Part shown: positions 44,423-53,538 of the stretch, one piece after another
How the letters are laid out: the number at the start of each line of letters is the position of its first letter
Position numbering within the stretch: the stretch's first letter is position 1
NCBI RefSeq assembly: GCF_000186265.1
Contig: NC_014934.1
Location: forward strand, 1,984,001-2,048,000
Source of the DNA: Cellulophaga algicola DSM 14237
Lineage (GTDB): Bacteria > Bacteroidota > Bacteroidia > Flavobacteriales > Flavobacteriaceae
Reading direction: 5' to 3'
Length of the DNA stretch: 64,000 bases
The notes under the pieces: model-generated
Told to the model about the DNA's origin: nothing
Database searches by the model: none
What the model saw: the letters and a program-made list of their open reading frames with translations, nothing else
Translations under genes and position numbers: made by a program

Positions 44423-44425
44423 ATG

Positions 44426-44433
44426 TACTTTTG
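44426..44433 (+). promoter_or_regulatory. Promoter -7 element of the regulator-mntH operon
   Basis: TACTTTTG matches TAnnTTTG and lies 14 bp before the ATG of the regulator. Confidence 0.5.
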
Positions 44434-44447
44434 TATAAATTTATTTG

Positions 44448-45101
44448 ATGACACATTCTGAAGAGAATTATTTAAAAGCGATTTATCATTTAGGGGGTAT
44501 TGAAAACGAAACAGTAGCTACTAATGCCATAGCAGAGCAGATGGATACGAAACCTTCATCGGTGACTGATATGATTCGTAAACTTTCAGAAAAAAAATAT
44601 GTTTCGTATAAAAAATACCAAGGGGTAAGTTTAACCGATGATGGTAAAGAAAAAGCATTATCGATAATTAGGAAACACCGTTTGTGGGAAGTTTTTTTAG
44701 TGGATACGTTAGATTTTGCTTGGGATGAAGTTCATGATATTGCAGAGCAGCTAGAACATATTAAGAGTGAAAAGTTAATTGATAGCTTAGATAAGCATCT
44801 GAATTTCCCAAAGTTTGACCCACATGGAGATCCAATACCGTCTAAATATGGCGAATTAACAAAAACGACTAAAAGACTGTTGAATGAAGTAGAATTAAAA
44901 CAAACAGGAATTTGTGTAGGCGTAAAAGATTCATCAGCACCATTCTTAAAATTTTTAGATAAGCATGGTATTGCTTTAGGGGATAATATTACCGTACTTG
45001 ATAAAGAAGATTTTGATGGTTCATTACAAATTAGCATAAACGATAAATCTATTTTGATATCTCATCAAATAGCTTCAAATCTATATGTAAAATGCGAATA
45101 A
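44448..45101 (+). CDS. Metal-dependent transcriptional regulator, MntR/DtxR family
   Basis: This 217-residue repressor has an N-terminal winged helix (TNAIAEQMDTKPSSVTDMIR), a dimer and metal domain, and a C-terminal FeoA/SH3-like domain. The metal site can be followed by alignment to known members. H77, E81, E100, E103 and H104 are present (RKHRLWE and EQLEH). The E-x-x-EH form, with Glu where DtxR has Cys102, is MntR-like, but the N-terminal ligand (Asp8 in B. subtilis MntR, Met10 in DtxR) is Asn7 here. The ATG is chosen over the TTG one codon upstream. It is followed by an Nramp transporter, so manganese homeostasis is the best reading. Confidence 0.9.
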   Translation: MTHSEENYLKAIYHLGGIENETVATNAIAEQMDTKPSSVTDMIRKLSEKKYVSYKKYQGVSLTDDGKEKALSIIRKHRLWEVFLVDTLDFAWDEVHDIAEQLEHIKSEKLIDSLDKHLNFPKFDPHGDPIPSKYGELTKTTKRLLNEVELKQTGICVGVKDSSAPFLKFLDKHGIALGDNITVLDKEDFDGSLQISINDKSILISHQIASNLYVKCE

Positions 45102-45131
45102 TTCCAGACGCTTTTGCGTCAACGATATACA

Positions 45132-47024
45132 ATGGAAGAAGAGATTAAGCATAATAAGCGATCACTAGAGGAAGTAAATGAGTCAGTTTCCATAGCTCAA
45201 AATACTACTGTTTGGAAAAAAATTGCTGCTTTTTTTGGTCCAGCATACCTGATAAGTGTTGGTTATATGGACCCAGGAAATTGGGCAACCGATTTGGCGG
45301 GGGGTAGTCAATTTGGATATCAATTACTATGGGTTTTATTAATGTCTAACATTATGGCATTATTATTACAAAGTTTAAGTGCTAGGTTGGGTATCGTTCA
45401 AGGAAAAGATTTAGCACAAGCCTCAAGAGAAACATATTCTAAACCTATAAATTTTATCCTGTATATTTTAGCAGAAATTGCTATTGCTGCTTGCGATTTG
45501 GCGGAGGTTATAGGAATGGCTATAGGTTTGCAGTTACTTTTTGATATTCCTTTAACTTGGGGTGTTTGCATAACTGTTTTAGATACTTTTTTACTTTTGT
45601 TTTTGATTAATAAGGGCATTCGAAAAATGGAAGCTTTTATTATTTCATTGATTGCAATTATTGGTATTTCTTTCTTCGTTGAAATGCTTTTTGCAAAACC
45701 AGATGTAGGAGAAATGATTATTGGCCTCGTGCCTACCTTACCAAATAGTGCCGCTTTATATATTGCCATAGGTATTATTGGGGCAACAGTGATGCCTCAT
45801 AATTTATATTTACATTCTTCTTTAGTTCAAACGAGGAAGTTTGATAAAACCAAAAAAGGGATTAAACAGGCTATAAAATATAATTTTATAGATGCTACAA
45901 TTGCCTTAAATCTTGCCTTTTTCGTAAATGCAGGGATTTTAATTTTAGCGGCAGCCACATTCTATAAAAATGGTATGTTTGAGGTTGCCGAAATACAGGA
46001 TGCGCACAAACTTTTAGAGCCACTATTGGGCTCAAAATGGGCTGGTATATTATTTGCCTTGGCTTTAATTGCAGCAGGGCAAAGTAGTACTATAACGGGT
46101 ACTTTGGCCGGGCAAATTGTAATGGAAGGCTATTTAAACTTAAGAATACAACCTTGGGTGCGCCGGATAGTAACTCGGATTATAGCGATAGTCCCTGCTT
46201 TGTTTACAGTTATTTATTATGGCGAAAGGGCTACAGGAGAACTGTTAATTCTAAGTCAGGTTGTGCTAAGCTTGCAGTTAGGGTTTGCAATTATTCCCTT
46301 AATACACTTTGTAAGCGATAAGGAGAAAATGGGGGATTTTGCTATTGGCACCCTAACCAAAATTGCTTCTTGGGTAGTAGCTTTGGTGATCGTTATTTTG
46401 AATGCAAAATTGGTTTATGATGAAATTGCGGGATGGTTGGTCAGTAGTTCAAATCCTATTTATATTTGGGTATTTGTGGTGCCAATAGCAGTGGGAGCAG
46501 TGGTGTTATTAATTTATATTATTATAAAACCTATTTTGAATAGGGTTCCTAGGCACGTGCAACATGTTCCTCATATCGAAGAGATTTTTATAAATGAAAA
46601 TATTAAGAAAATCAACTATGATAAAATTGCTATTGCTATTGATTTTTCAAGTATGGATGAAAAATCTATCCGAACGGCCTTACATCTAGGAGGTAAGGAG
46701 GCAACCTATACCTTAATTCATGTAGTAGAAACTGCGGGGTCACTAGTACATGGCAGTAATGCCTATGATTATGAAACCTTGAGTGATCGTAGTTATTTGG
46801 AAAAGTATCAAGAGAAATTAGTCAAAATGGGGTATACCATTCAGATTTCATTAGCCTTTGGTAATCCTAAAAAAGGAATAGCTAAAATAGTAAACCAAGA
46901 AAATTTTGATCTTTTAATCATGGGTGCTCATGGTCATAAATTATGGAAAGATATTTTGTTGGGTACTACGGTAGATGCTGTGCGGCATAAGGTTGCTATT
47001 CCGGTATTGATTGTAAAAGAATAA
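45132..47024 (+). CDS. mntH: Nramp divalent metal transporter fused to a UspA domain
   Basis: This is an inner-membrane proton-coupled Mn2+/Fe2+ importer with an added cytoplasmic domain, 630 residues from the chosen ATG. The metal site is intact: D47 and N50 in YMDPGNWATDL and M221 in the MPHNLYLHSS segment, which is the signature of Mn/Fe transporters. About 11 membrane segments reach to residue 475. The C-terminal 140 residues form a universal stress protein domain, with the ATP motif G-2x-G-9x-G(S/T) as GAHG, nine residues, GTT at 598-613. The TTG upstream is rejected as a start. The fusion could let ATP level or stress tune uptake. Confidence 0.92.
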   Translation: MEEEIKHNKRSLEEVNESVSIAQNTTVWKKIAAFFGPAYLISVGYMDPGNWATDLAGGSQFGYQLLWVLLMSNIMALLLQSLSARLGIVQGKDLAQASRETYSKPINFILYILAEIAIAACDLAEVIGMAIGLQLLFDIPLTWGVCITVLDTFLLLFLINKGIRKMEAFIISLIAIIGISFFVEMLFAKPDVGEMIIGLVPTLPNSAALYIAIGIIGATVMPHNLYLHSSLVQTRKFDKTKKGIKQAIKYNFIDATIALNLAFFVNAGILILAAATFYKNGMFEVAEIQDAHKLLEPLLGSKWAGILFALALIAAGQSSTITGTLAGQIVMEGYLNLRIQPWVRRIVTRIIAIVPALFTVIYYGERATGELLILSQVVLSLQLGFAIIPLIHFVSDKEKMGDFAIGTLTKIASWVVALVIVILNAKLVYDEIAGWLVSSSNPIYIWVFVVPIAVGAVVLLIYIIIKPILNRVPRHVQHVPHIEEIFINENIKKINYDKIAIAIDFSSMDEKSIRTALHLGGKEATYTLIHVVETAGSLVHGSNAYDYETLSDRSYLEKYQEKLVKMGYTIQISLAFGNPKKGIAKIVNQENFDLLIMGAHGHKLWKDILLGTTVDAVRHKVAIPVLIVKE

Positions 47025-47106
47025 GAGTTGTCTAGATAATTTCCTTAATTTCAAATTTGGCAAGACTATTGTTTGTCGGTATCATATTTAATTAGAAATT
47101 AGCCTT

Positions 47107-47517
47107 ATGAATAAAATCTTATATGCACTTCTATTCTTACCAGTGATGATGTGGTCACAACATACCTTGAAGGTGCATGTTGAAAATGTAACAAATTCTA
47201 ACGGGCATATTAGAATAGCGATGTATAATTCGTCTGATGGTTTTTTAGCTTTTGATCAAGTATATACTTCAAAAACTGGCGTTGCAGTGCACGGTACTAC
47301 TGTAATTGTAATTGATGATATTTTAGAAGGCACTTATGCCTTGGCTGTTTTTCATGATGAAAACTCTAATGAGAAATTAGACACTAACTTTTTAGGAATT
47401 CCTAAAGAACATGTTGGTTTTTCTAATTCTAAAATGAAAACCTTTGGTCCGCCTAGTTTTAAGGAGTGTTCTTTTGTATTGCAAGGAGATAAAGAAATAA
47501 TAGTGGCTATAAAATAG
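47107..47517 (+). CDS. DUF2141 secreted protein
   Basis: This 136-residue exported protein has a signal peptide ending near MMWSQ. It contains the DUF2141 domain: GHIRIAMYNSSDGFL, then GTYALAVFHDENSNEKLDTN and a final IPKEHVGFSNS. Relatives are small secreted beta-sandwich proteins of unknown function, often with an Asp/Asn-rich loop that could bind a metal. It lies 83 bp after the Nramp gene on the same strand and may be part of that transcript. Confidence 0.85.
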   Translation: MNKILYALLFLPVMMWSQHTLKVHVENVTNSNGHIRIAMYNSSDGFLAFDQVYTSKTGVAVHGTTVIVIDDILEGTYALAVFHDENSNEKLDTNFLGIPKEHVGFSNSKMKTFGPPSFKECSFVLQGDKEIIVAIK

Positions 47518-47535
47518 TAGTGGCTCTAGTAAAAA

Positions 47536-47567
47536 AAAAAAGGGATGCTTAGTAGCACCCCTTTTTT
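47536..47567. terminator. Bidirectional terminator
   Basis: AAAAAAGGGATGCT and AGCACCCCTTTTTT pair with one mismatch around TAGT, between convergent genes, with A and T runs at both ends. Confidence 0.85.
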
Positions 47568-47585
47568 AATATAAATTTGAAGGAA

Positions 47586-49472
47586 TTATTCTCCTTTAAA
47601 GATTCTTACTTCTTTACCTTTACTGTAATAAATATCATCAGAAACATAATCTACATCATAGATTGGCTTATTGTTTTCTAAAATAATTTTATCTATTTCT
47701 TCCCCTGTTTCTTTATTTACTTTAATTAATAATTTTTCACCAGTTTCTCCTTTAGCAAATATTAAACTATAATTATCTGTTTCTTGCATTGCTAAATAGC
47801 GATCTTGTACAAAAGTTTGGCCAATAGATCCAGCTAAGAAACCAGCTTCTCCTATTGCTCTGGTCTTATCTCCAAATACTGAATAAGAACCTTCAGCAGT
47901 TGCTGGATTACCGTCGCTGTCTTTATATTGTGATCCCACAGTTATTTCTGCCGCAGCAACACTCCCTGCAATTTGACCTACTATAGCGGTAGTTTTTAAA
48001 AGTCTTCTGCCAAATTCGCCTGGTTGTGTATACTTGTTGTGAAAAATTACAGCACCAGTATTATCAACACCAACTACTTCGCTTTCGCCAGAAATTGAAA
48101 CATTGTTAGGGAATAGCTCCATACTAGAAATCATTTTTTCATTCTTTAATTTCAGTTTAGCATAAGGCTTCGGTTTTTCTTCACTCGTTTGATTGAAACG
48201 ATATAATTCTTCATCATTGAACACAATAAAATCACCTGATTTTTCATCATATTTTGCAATTGTAGGCCTTTTTTCGTTTAGCTTAAGATTGCCTTTCCAG
48301 ATTTTTTTACCTGTTGTATAATCAACCATATTAGCATACGTAGCTGTTACATAAAGTACTCTATTGTTATTTGTTTTTTCTAAGAAGAAAATTGGATCTT
48401 CTTCGTCATCACAAATTTTAACATCCTTCTTCCATTTCTTTTCTCCATTTTTATCAATTAACATCATTTCGTCATCATAGACATAAAGAAAATCCTTATC
48501 GATAGAAATTACAGATTTAATCCCTTTTCCTTTAGGATCTTTTTCCCACTTCTTCTCACCTGTAGTGTAATCATAAAAATTGAAACCTTTGTAATGCGCT
48601 AAAAGCATTTTGTCTTGCCAGTCTTCAAATAAAACTAAGTATTTAGTGGTAATTGGATCTTTCCAGATTTTGTCTCCAGTTTCTGCGTTGTACAAATCAA
48701 TTTCACTTTTAGTTCCAAACAATCCTTTAGTAATTACTGAGATTAATTTTTCACCATCTAAAGAAGTTCTAAAGTCAGAAATCTTATTCTCTTCATCTTT
48801 CCAAAGTAATAATCCATTTTGTTTGTTTAAAACATAAAATTTAGATTTTACTAAGACAAATATTTTATCTTCAGAATATTCCATTACATCTCTAAAACCT
48901 TGGGCATCGTTGCCTGTAAGTTTTGCTAAAGATTGCATGAAAGCTCCGTAAGTAGTGGATACTGTTGTCTTCCAAAGCATTTCTTTTTTTGATAAAGAAT
49001 ATTTAGCAATAATTAAGTTTTTGTCATCTAATCCCCTTAATAAAAGTGCATTTTCATCAAACAAATATTCTGCTTGAAAATATCGTTCTTTATCCTGAGA
49101 TTCGAAAAGAAGATCTCCTGTGATACTATTATAAATATACAATTGATCATCAAAAAATTTTTGTACAAATGGCGTATCCTCAATGGTTACAAAATCTATA
49201 GGAATACTATTTATACCTCCTGTAGTTAAGAATTCTGAGCTAATGTTTAAAGCAGATCTTTTTGGAGCATCAATAGACCAAAGAATTTTATCATCAACAG
49301 GGCTGTAGCCATGTAGTTTTTCTCCTTCAGACACTACGGCTATTCCATTAAATGGAACAATAATTAAATCATCAACTCTGTTGTCAAAAGTTATTGTCTT
49401 GCTTGGTTCTCGCTGCCCGAATGCTAATCCTGCGTAAAGGAACAATGATAAGGGTACTAATTTAAATTTCAT
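47586..49472 (-). CDS. Secreted PQQ-like beta-propeller protein
   Basis: This exported protein of 628 residues has a signal peptide ending near LAFGQ. It contains repeated blades of the form YNAETGDKIWKDP, YDYTTGEKKWEKDPKG and VDYTTGKKIWKGNLK, which is the pyrrolo-quinoline quinone-like WD propeller pattern. There is no sign of PQQ dehydrogenase catalytic residues, so a structural or binding role is more likely. A segment with VGQIAGSVAAAEITVGSQYK interrupts the propeller near residue 500. It is a single gene flanked by a terminator and a divergent small-membrane-protein gene. Confidence 0.75.
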   Translation of the reverse strand: MKFKLVPLSLFLYAGLAFGQREPSKTITFDNRVDDLIIVPFNGIAVVSEGEKLHGYSPVDDKILWSIDAPKRSALNISSEFLTTGGINSIPIDFVTIEDTPFVQKFFDDQLYIYNSITGDLLFESQDKERYFQAEYLFDENALLLRGLDDKNLIIAKYSLSKKEMLWKTTVSTTYGAFMQSLAKLTGNDAQGFRDVMEYSEDKIFVLVKSKFYVLNKQNGLLLWKDEENKISDFRTSLDGEKLISVITKGLFGTKSEIDLYNAETGDKIWKDPITTKYLVLFEDWQDKMLLAHYKGFNFYDYTTGEKKWEKDPKGKGIKSVISIDKDFLYVYDDEMMLIDKNGEKKWKKDVKICDDEEDPIFFLEKTNNNRVLYVTATYANMVDYTTGKKIWKGNLKLNEKRPTIAKYDEKSGDFIVFNDEELYRFNQTSEEKPKPYAKLKLKNEKMISSMELFPNNVSISGESEVVGVDNTGAVIFHNKYTQPGEFGRRLLKTTAIVGQIAGSVAAAEITVGSQYKDSDGNPATAEGSYSVFGDKTRAIGEAGFLAGSIGQTFVQDRYLAMQETDNYSLIFAKGETGEKLLIKVNKETGEEIDKIILENNKPIYDVDYVSDDIYYSKGKEVRIFKGE

Positions 49473-49643
49473 AAAATGGTTTTAGGTTATTTTAAGGTAA
49501 TTTCTTCAATATAGTAACTATATTCTAAACTCAAAGTTTTTTGTTTTATTTCATAGAATATAAGCTAATTATTTTAGAAACTCTTACACTAGTAATAGGT
49601 GTGAAGAAGATATAACAATCATTATCTTCGTTTAAAACTTAAT

Positions 49644-50024
49644 ATGATGATTGTATTTACACAAGTGATTGGTGCTCTTTATGGGATGCTTGCAGTGCTA
49701 TTTGGTGCTTTTGGTGCGCATGCCTTAAAAAAAATATTTTCTGAAGAACAATTGAAGAGTTTTGAAACGGGCGTTAAATACCAAATGTACCACGCCATTG
49801 TTTTGCTTGTAGTAGGGTTTAATTTTGATTTTTCTAGTGGTATAGAACGGTATGTTGTGTATTGTTTTAGTATTGGTACGTTGCTATTTTCTTTTAGTAT
49901 CTACGGCCTTTGCTTAAGTGCTGCTAAGAACAAAAAGATAAAAATACTAGGGCCTATTACGCCTCTTGGGGGCTTATTTTTGGTAATAGGCTGGGGGTTA
50001 CTTCTTTTCTCCTTCCTGGATTAA
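49644..50024 (+). CDS. DUF423 small membrane protein
   Basis: This 126-residue inner-membrane protein has four hydrophobic segments and the DUF423 pattern: GALYGMLAVLFGAFGAHALK at the start, then TGVKYQMYHAIVLL and GPITPLGGLFLVIGW. E. coli YgdD is a member. Function is unknown. A second ATG one codon later is equally possible as the start. It is a single gene that converges with the S41 peptidase gene. Confidence 0.9.
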   Translation: MMIVFTQVIGALYGMLAVLFGAFGAHALKKIFSEEQLKSFETGVKYQMYHAIVLLVVGFNFDFSSGIERYVVYCFSIGTLLFSFSIYGLCLSAAKNKKIKILGPITPLGGLFLVIGWGLLLFSFLD

Positions 50025-50034
50025 AACATTCAAT

Positions 50035-50073
50035 TTAAAAGACAAAGCGATACGTGGCTTTTAATAAAAAATA
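50035..50073 (-). pseudogene. 3' remnant of a second DUF5916-type gene
   Basis: Directly after the S41 peptidase stop, the minus strand reads FLLKATYRFVF and a stop codon. This is the same C-terminus as the DUF5916 gene at 53.5 kb. The two stretches agree at the DNA level over about 40 bases, with a few changes and one missing base. It is the last trace of a lost paralogue and has no start. Confidence 0.6.
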
Positions 50074-53000
50074 TTATTCCTCTTCTTGGTACCCTTTCGG
50101 TCGTTTCCAACGAATAGGAGCTTTTGGTTCAGGCTTCATTTTAAACTCTTGCGTTTCTAATAATCTGAGGGCTTCTTCAATACCTTTTTCTAGCTGCGGA
50201 TCTTTTCCTTGTAGTACAAGTTTTGGTTCTTGAATAACTTCAATATCTGGAGCAATTCCATCTCCTTCTACGGCCCATTCTCCATCAATATCATAAAAGC
50301 CACCTCTTGGCGCAACCATTCTACCTCCATCTATAAATGGTGGTGTATCCCATGTACCTACTAAACCACCCCAAGTTCTAGTCCCTACTAAAGGCCCTAC
50401 TTTTTTCATATGAAACATATAGGGCAATAAATCACCTCCAGAACCAGAACGCTCATTGATCAGCATTACCTTTGGTCCCCAGATGCCGGCGGCTGGCGAT
50501 GTCCATGGTCTATTACCTTCTGTTTTACTATTAAAATAACCATAAGGTTCTCTCGTCATAATATCAATCATATAATCGGCAGCAGAACCACCACCATTAT
50601 TGCGTTCATCAATAATGACTCCTTTTTTATCTTGTTGAGAAAAATAGTACCGGTTAAAAGCTTCATAGCCTCCATTTCCGGTATTAGGAACATAAACATA
50701 AGCGAGTTTACCACTAGAAAGTTCATCAACTTTGCGTCTGTTACCTTCAATCCAATCGTAGGTTCTTAAACCTCGTTCACTGCTGATAGGTTTTACTAAA
50801 ATTTCTTTTCCACCAGAACTAGCAGAATTGTTAATTGTTAGTCTTGTCTCTCTTCCGGCAGTTTGTTCTAATAATACAAATGGATTTACAGTTGCTTTGA
50901 GAGGTTTACCATTAATTGCAGTAATATAGTCTCCTACTTTTACTTCCAGACCCGGTTGTGCCAATGGTGCATATAAATCAGGATTCCAATTTTCTCCATT
51001 ATAAATTTTTGAAATTTTATAATATCCATTTTCAATTGTAAAATCGCAGCCTAAAAGTCCAACGGGCACAAGCTCAACATTAGGCATGTCTCCTCCTGAA
51101 ACATACGAGTGACCGATCGAGATTTCACCACTCATGATGTCTACAACATAATTTAAATCTGCCCTGTGACGTACATGTTTAATCCATGGGGAATACCACT
51201 CATAAATAGTTTCCCAGGGTGCACCATGTGTATTATTAACATAAAGAAAATCTCTCATATAGCGCCAACCTTCTTTAAATATTTGCTCATACTCAGCTGT
51301 TGGATCTATTTTGATTTTAAAGTTTATAGGCACATTATCTTTACTTACATCTGGTTTAGAACCAGTTTCCGAAAGCAACCAAGAATTAGAAGTGTTAATT
51401 AACATATGCTTACGATCATTAGAAACAATTAGTTCATTGACATTTAAAGCATATTCTTCGGCCTCCATTTTTTCAATATTATATTTGTGAAGTGTAAGAC
51501 CATCTTGATTGGAAACATATTCCGTAATAAATAAAACATTTTTTGGACCTTTTGCCAAGCTCGTATAATTTCTATCTTCTAATTTTAACGCTACAATTCT
51601 ATTATAAATACCGTCAGCATCAATTTTTACAATAACTTTTGGCGTTTTAGTTTCTTCCTTTTTCTTGTTTTTAGAGGTTGAGTTAACTGAGGTAGAATCT
51701 TTATCTGCACCCTCTTCATCAGTTTTTGGTAAATTAGGAGCTTTTATGTCTTTTGATAGGACGATAGTATATAGGCTTCTAGTAACGTTAGTATCATAAG
51801 AACTCATATCTAACCACCCAGACTGTAAGCCATAGTTTGTACTTGCTAAAAAGTATAAATAGGAACCGGACTCATCCCAAATGGGACTTATAGCATCCGC
51901 TAGTCCATCTGTTAATTGAATTGTTTCTTTCGTTGTGTTATTATAAGCGAAAATTGCTTTGTAATTATTGACTAATTGTTTTGGGAAAGCAATCCATTGA
52001 CTATCTGGAGACCAAGTAGGATTCATGGTTCTGGTAGGATGCGCATAAGAATCAGTAGCTACCTTTTCTGCTTTTCCGGTCATCAAATTAATGATCCAAA
52101 TGTTGTAATCAGTATCAGAATATGCGATGTTTTTACCATCTGGAGACCAATCTGGCTTAAAATAAAAAGTATTATTAGGTAATTTATAGCTCTTTTTCTG
52201 TTCACCATCTTGATTGGCGATTACTAACTGATATTCTCCAGTGGCATCAGAGAACCATGCAATCTTATCTCCTTGGGGAGACCAAACTGGTGCACGATCT
52301 GCTATTCCTGAAGTCTTCGTTATATTTTTCCAAGTACCATTTTCTTTAGGAACAGTAAAAATGTCTCCTCGGTGTTCAAATACAGCTCTCTTACCCGTTG
52401 GTGAAATATTTGGATTCGTTAATTGCTTAGCGGTAACATTTTCCCACCGCGGTCTTGCAAAATTCATATCACCTTTTACAGTTATAGCAAGCTGGTTTGT
52501 TGCCCCCGTTTCTGGGTTTACAAGGTGTAAATACCCTCCTTGTTCATAAACAATAGAATTATGATTTGCGTCTAAGCTTTTTACGTCAAATTTTTTGTGA
52601 AAAGTAATTTGTTTTTCTTCTTTGGTGATAGGGTCAAAAGACCAAATGTTACTAGCGTAATCACGTTCAGATAAGTAAAAAACTTTTGAATCTTGCCACA
52701 CAGGGTATAAATGACGCTCTTGGGTAGGTTGTGGTGTTGTAATTAATTCTTTGGTATCCATATTTACAATCCAAATGGGCATTGCCTGCCCTCCTCGATA
52801 ATTTCTCCATTCAGGATCCCAAGAGGTGATAGGGGTATACGCAATATATTTTCCGTTTTTAGAAAATTCTCCATAAGCAGCTCTAGGGATATCAATAGCT
52901 GTAGGGAAACTACCAGCGGCAGAAACTTTGTATAATTTATTCGTAACTGTAGGCTTACTTTCTCTTCCGGAGCGAAATAAAACTTCACCATCAGGGGTCC

Positions 53001-53331
53001 AGCCTTCTACAAAATCAGCAGATGGATGATATGTTAGTCTTTTAGGTTCTCCCCCTGTCGCTGGAATAATATATACGTCAACATTTCCATCATACTCTCC
53101 GGTAAAAGCAATTGTCTTACCGTCTTTAGAAAAATGTGGATTGGATTCATACCCTTCATTGCTAGTCAGCCGTATAGCTTCCCCTCCACTTAAGGGGGTT
53201 TTCCACAAGTCATTTGCGTATACAAAGACTATTTCTGTATCAGAAATTGTGGGTTGTCTTAATAGTTGAGTTCCTTGGGCGTTTACAAACAAAGTGGCTA
53301 GTAAAAAGCTAATCGAAAAGAAGAATTTCAT
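50074..53331 (-). CDS. Tricorn-like S41 family peptidase
   Basis: This large exported peptidase has 1085 residues with a signal peptide ending near FVNAQ. Residues to about 500 form WD40/PD40-type propeller blades (SPQGDKIAWFSDATGEYQLV is one). A Lys/Glu/Thr-rich linker near residues 535-560 follows, and then a PDZ domain (AQPGLEVKVGDYITAINGK). The S41 catalytic domain has RNNGGGSAADYMID and NERSGSGGD, with S964 the probable nucleophile. The domain order matches tricorn protease. Tricorn itself is cytoplasmic in archaea, while this copy is exported and probably degrades peptides in the periplasm or at the surface. Confidence 0.9.
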   Translation of the reverse strand: MKFFFSISFLLATLFVNAQGTQLLRQPTISDTEIVFVYANDLWKTPLSGGEAIRLTSNEGYESNPHFSKDGKTIAFTGEYDGNVDVYIIPATGGEPKRLTYHPSADFVEGWTPDGEVLFRSGRESKPTVTNKLYKVSAAGSFPTAIDIPRAAYGEFSKNGKYIAYTPITSWDPEWRNYRGGQAMPIWIVNMDTKELITTPQPTQERHLYPVWQDSKVFYLSERDYASNIWSFDPITKEEKQITFHKKFDVKSLDANHNSIVYEQGGYLHLVNPETGATNQLAITVKGDMNFARPRWENVTAKQLTNPNISPTGKRAVFEHRGDIFTVPKENGTWKNITKTSGIADRAPVWSPQGDKIAWFSDATGEYQLVIANQDGEQKKSYKLPNNTFYFKPDWSPDGKNIAYSDTDYNIWIINLMTGKAEKVATDSYAHPTRTMNPTWSPDSQWIAFPKQLVNNYKAIFAYNNTTKETIQLTDGLADAISPIWDESGSYLYFLASTNYGLQSGWLDMSSYDTNVTRSLYTIVLSKDIKAPNLPKTDEEGADKDSTSVNSTSKNKKKEETKTPKVIVKIDADGIYNRIVALKLEDRNYTSLAKGPKNVLFITEYVSNQDGLTLHKYNIEKMEAEEYALNVNELIVSNDRKHMLINTSNSWLLSETGSKPDVSKDNVPINFKIKIDPTAEYEQIFKEGWRYMRDFLYVNNTHGAPWETIYEWYSPWIKHVRHRADLNYVVDIMSGEISIGHSYVSGGDMPNVELVPVGLLGCDFTIENGYYKISKIYNGENWNPDLYAPLAQPGLEVKVGDYITAINGKPLKATVNPFVLLEQTAGRETRLTINNSASSGGKEILVKPISSERGLRTYDWIEGNRRKVDELSSGKLAYVYVPNTGNGGYEAFNRYYFSQQDKKGVIIDERNNGGGSAADYMIDIMTREPYGYFNSKTEGNRPWTSPAAGIWGPKVMLINERSGSGGDLLPYMFHMKKVGPLVGTRTWGGLVGTWDTPPFIDGGRMVAPRGGFYDIDGEWAVEGDGIAPDIEVIQEPKLVLQGKDPQLEKGIEEALRLLETQEFKMKPEPKAPIRWKRPKGYQEEE

Positions 53332-53538
53332 AGAGAGTTAGTTTAATATCATTTTAAACGAAGCAAAGAATAGGGTGTCAATATTCCTATCTAATTCTTT
53401 TTAGGAATTCCCCGTTAACCTCTTTTAATTTGAGTCCTGAAAGTATTAAATTTTTATTGCATCTACAATTCTAAAATTTTATTTAACTCTCACTTGTTTG
53501 TGGGTTTTAAATGGGATACTTATTTAAAAACCTACGGT

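Noticed and set aside
47586-49472. PQQ-dependent dehydrogenase
   Set aside because: Only the propeller repeats are present. There are no catalytic Asp/Glu and Ca-site motifs or heme-binding segment.
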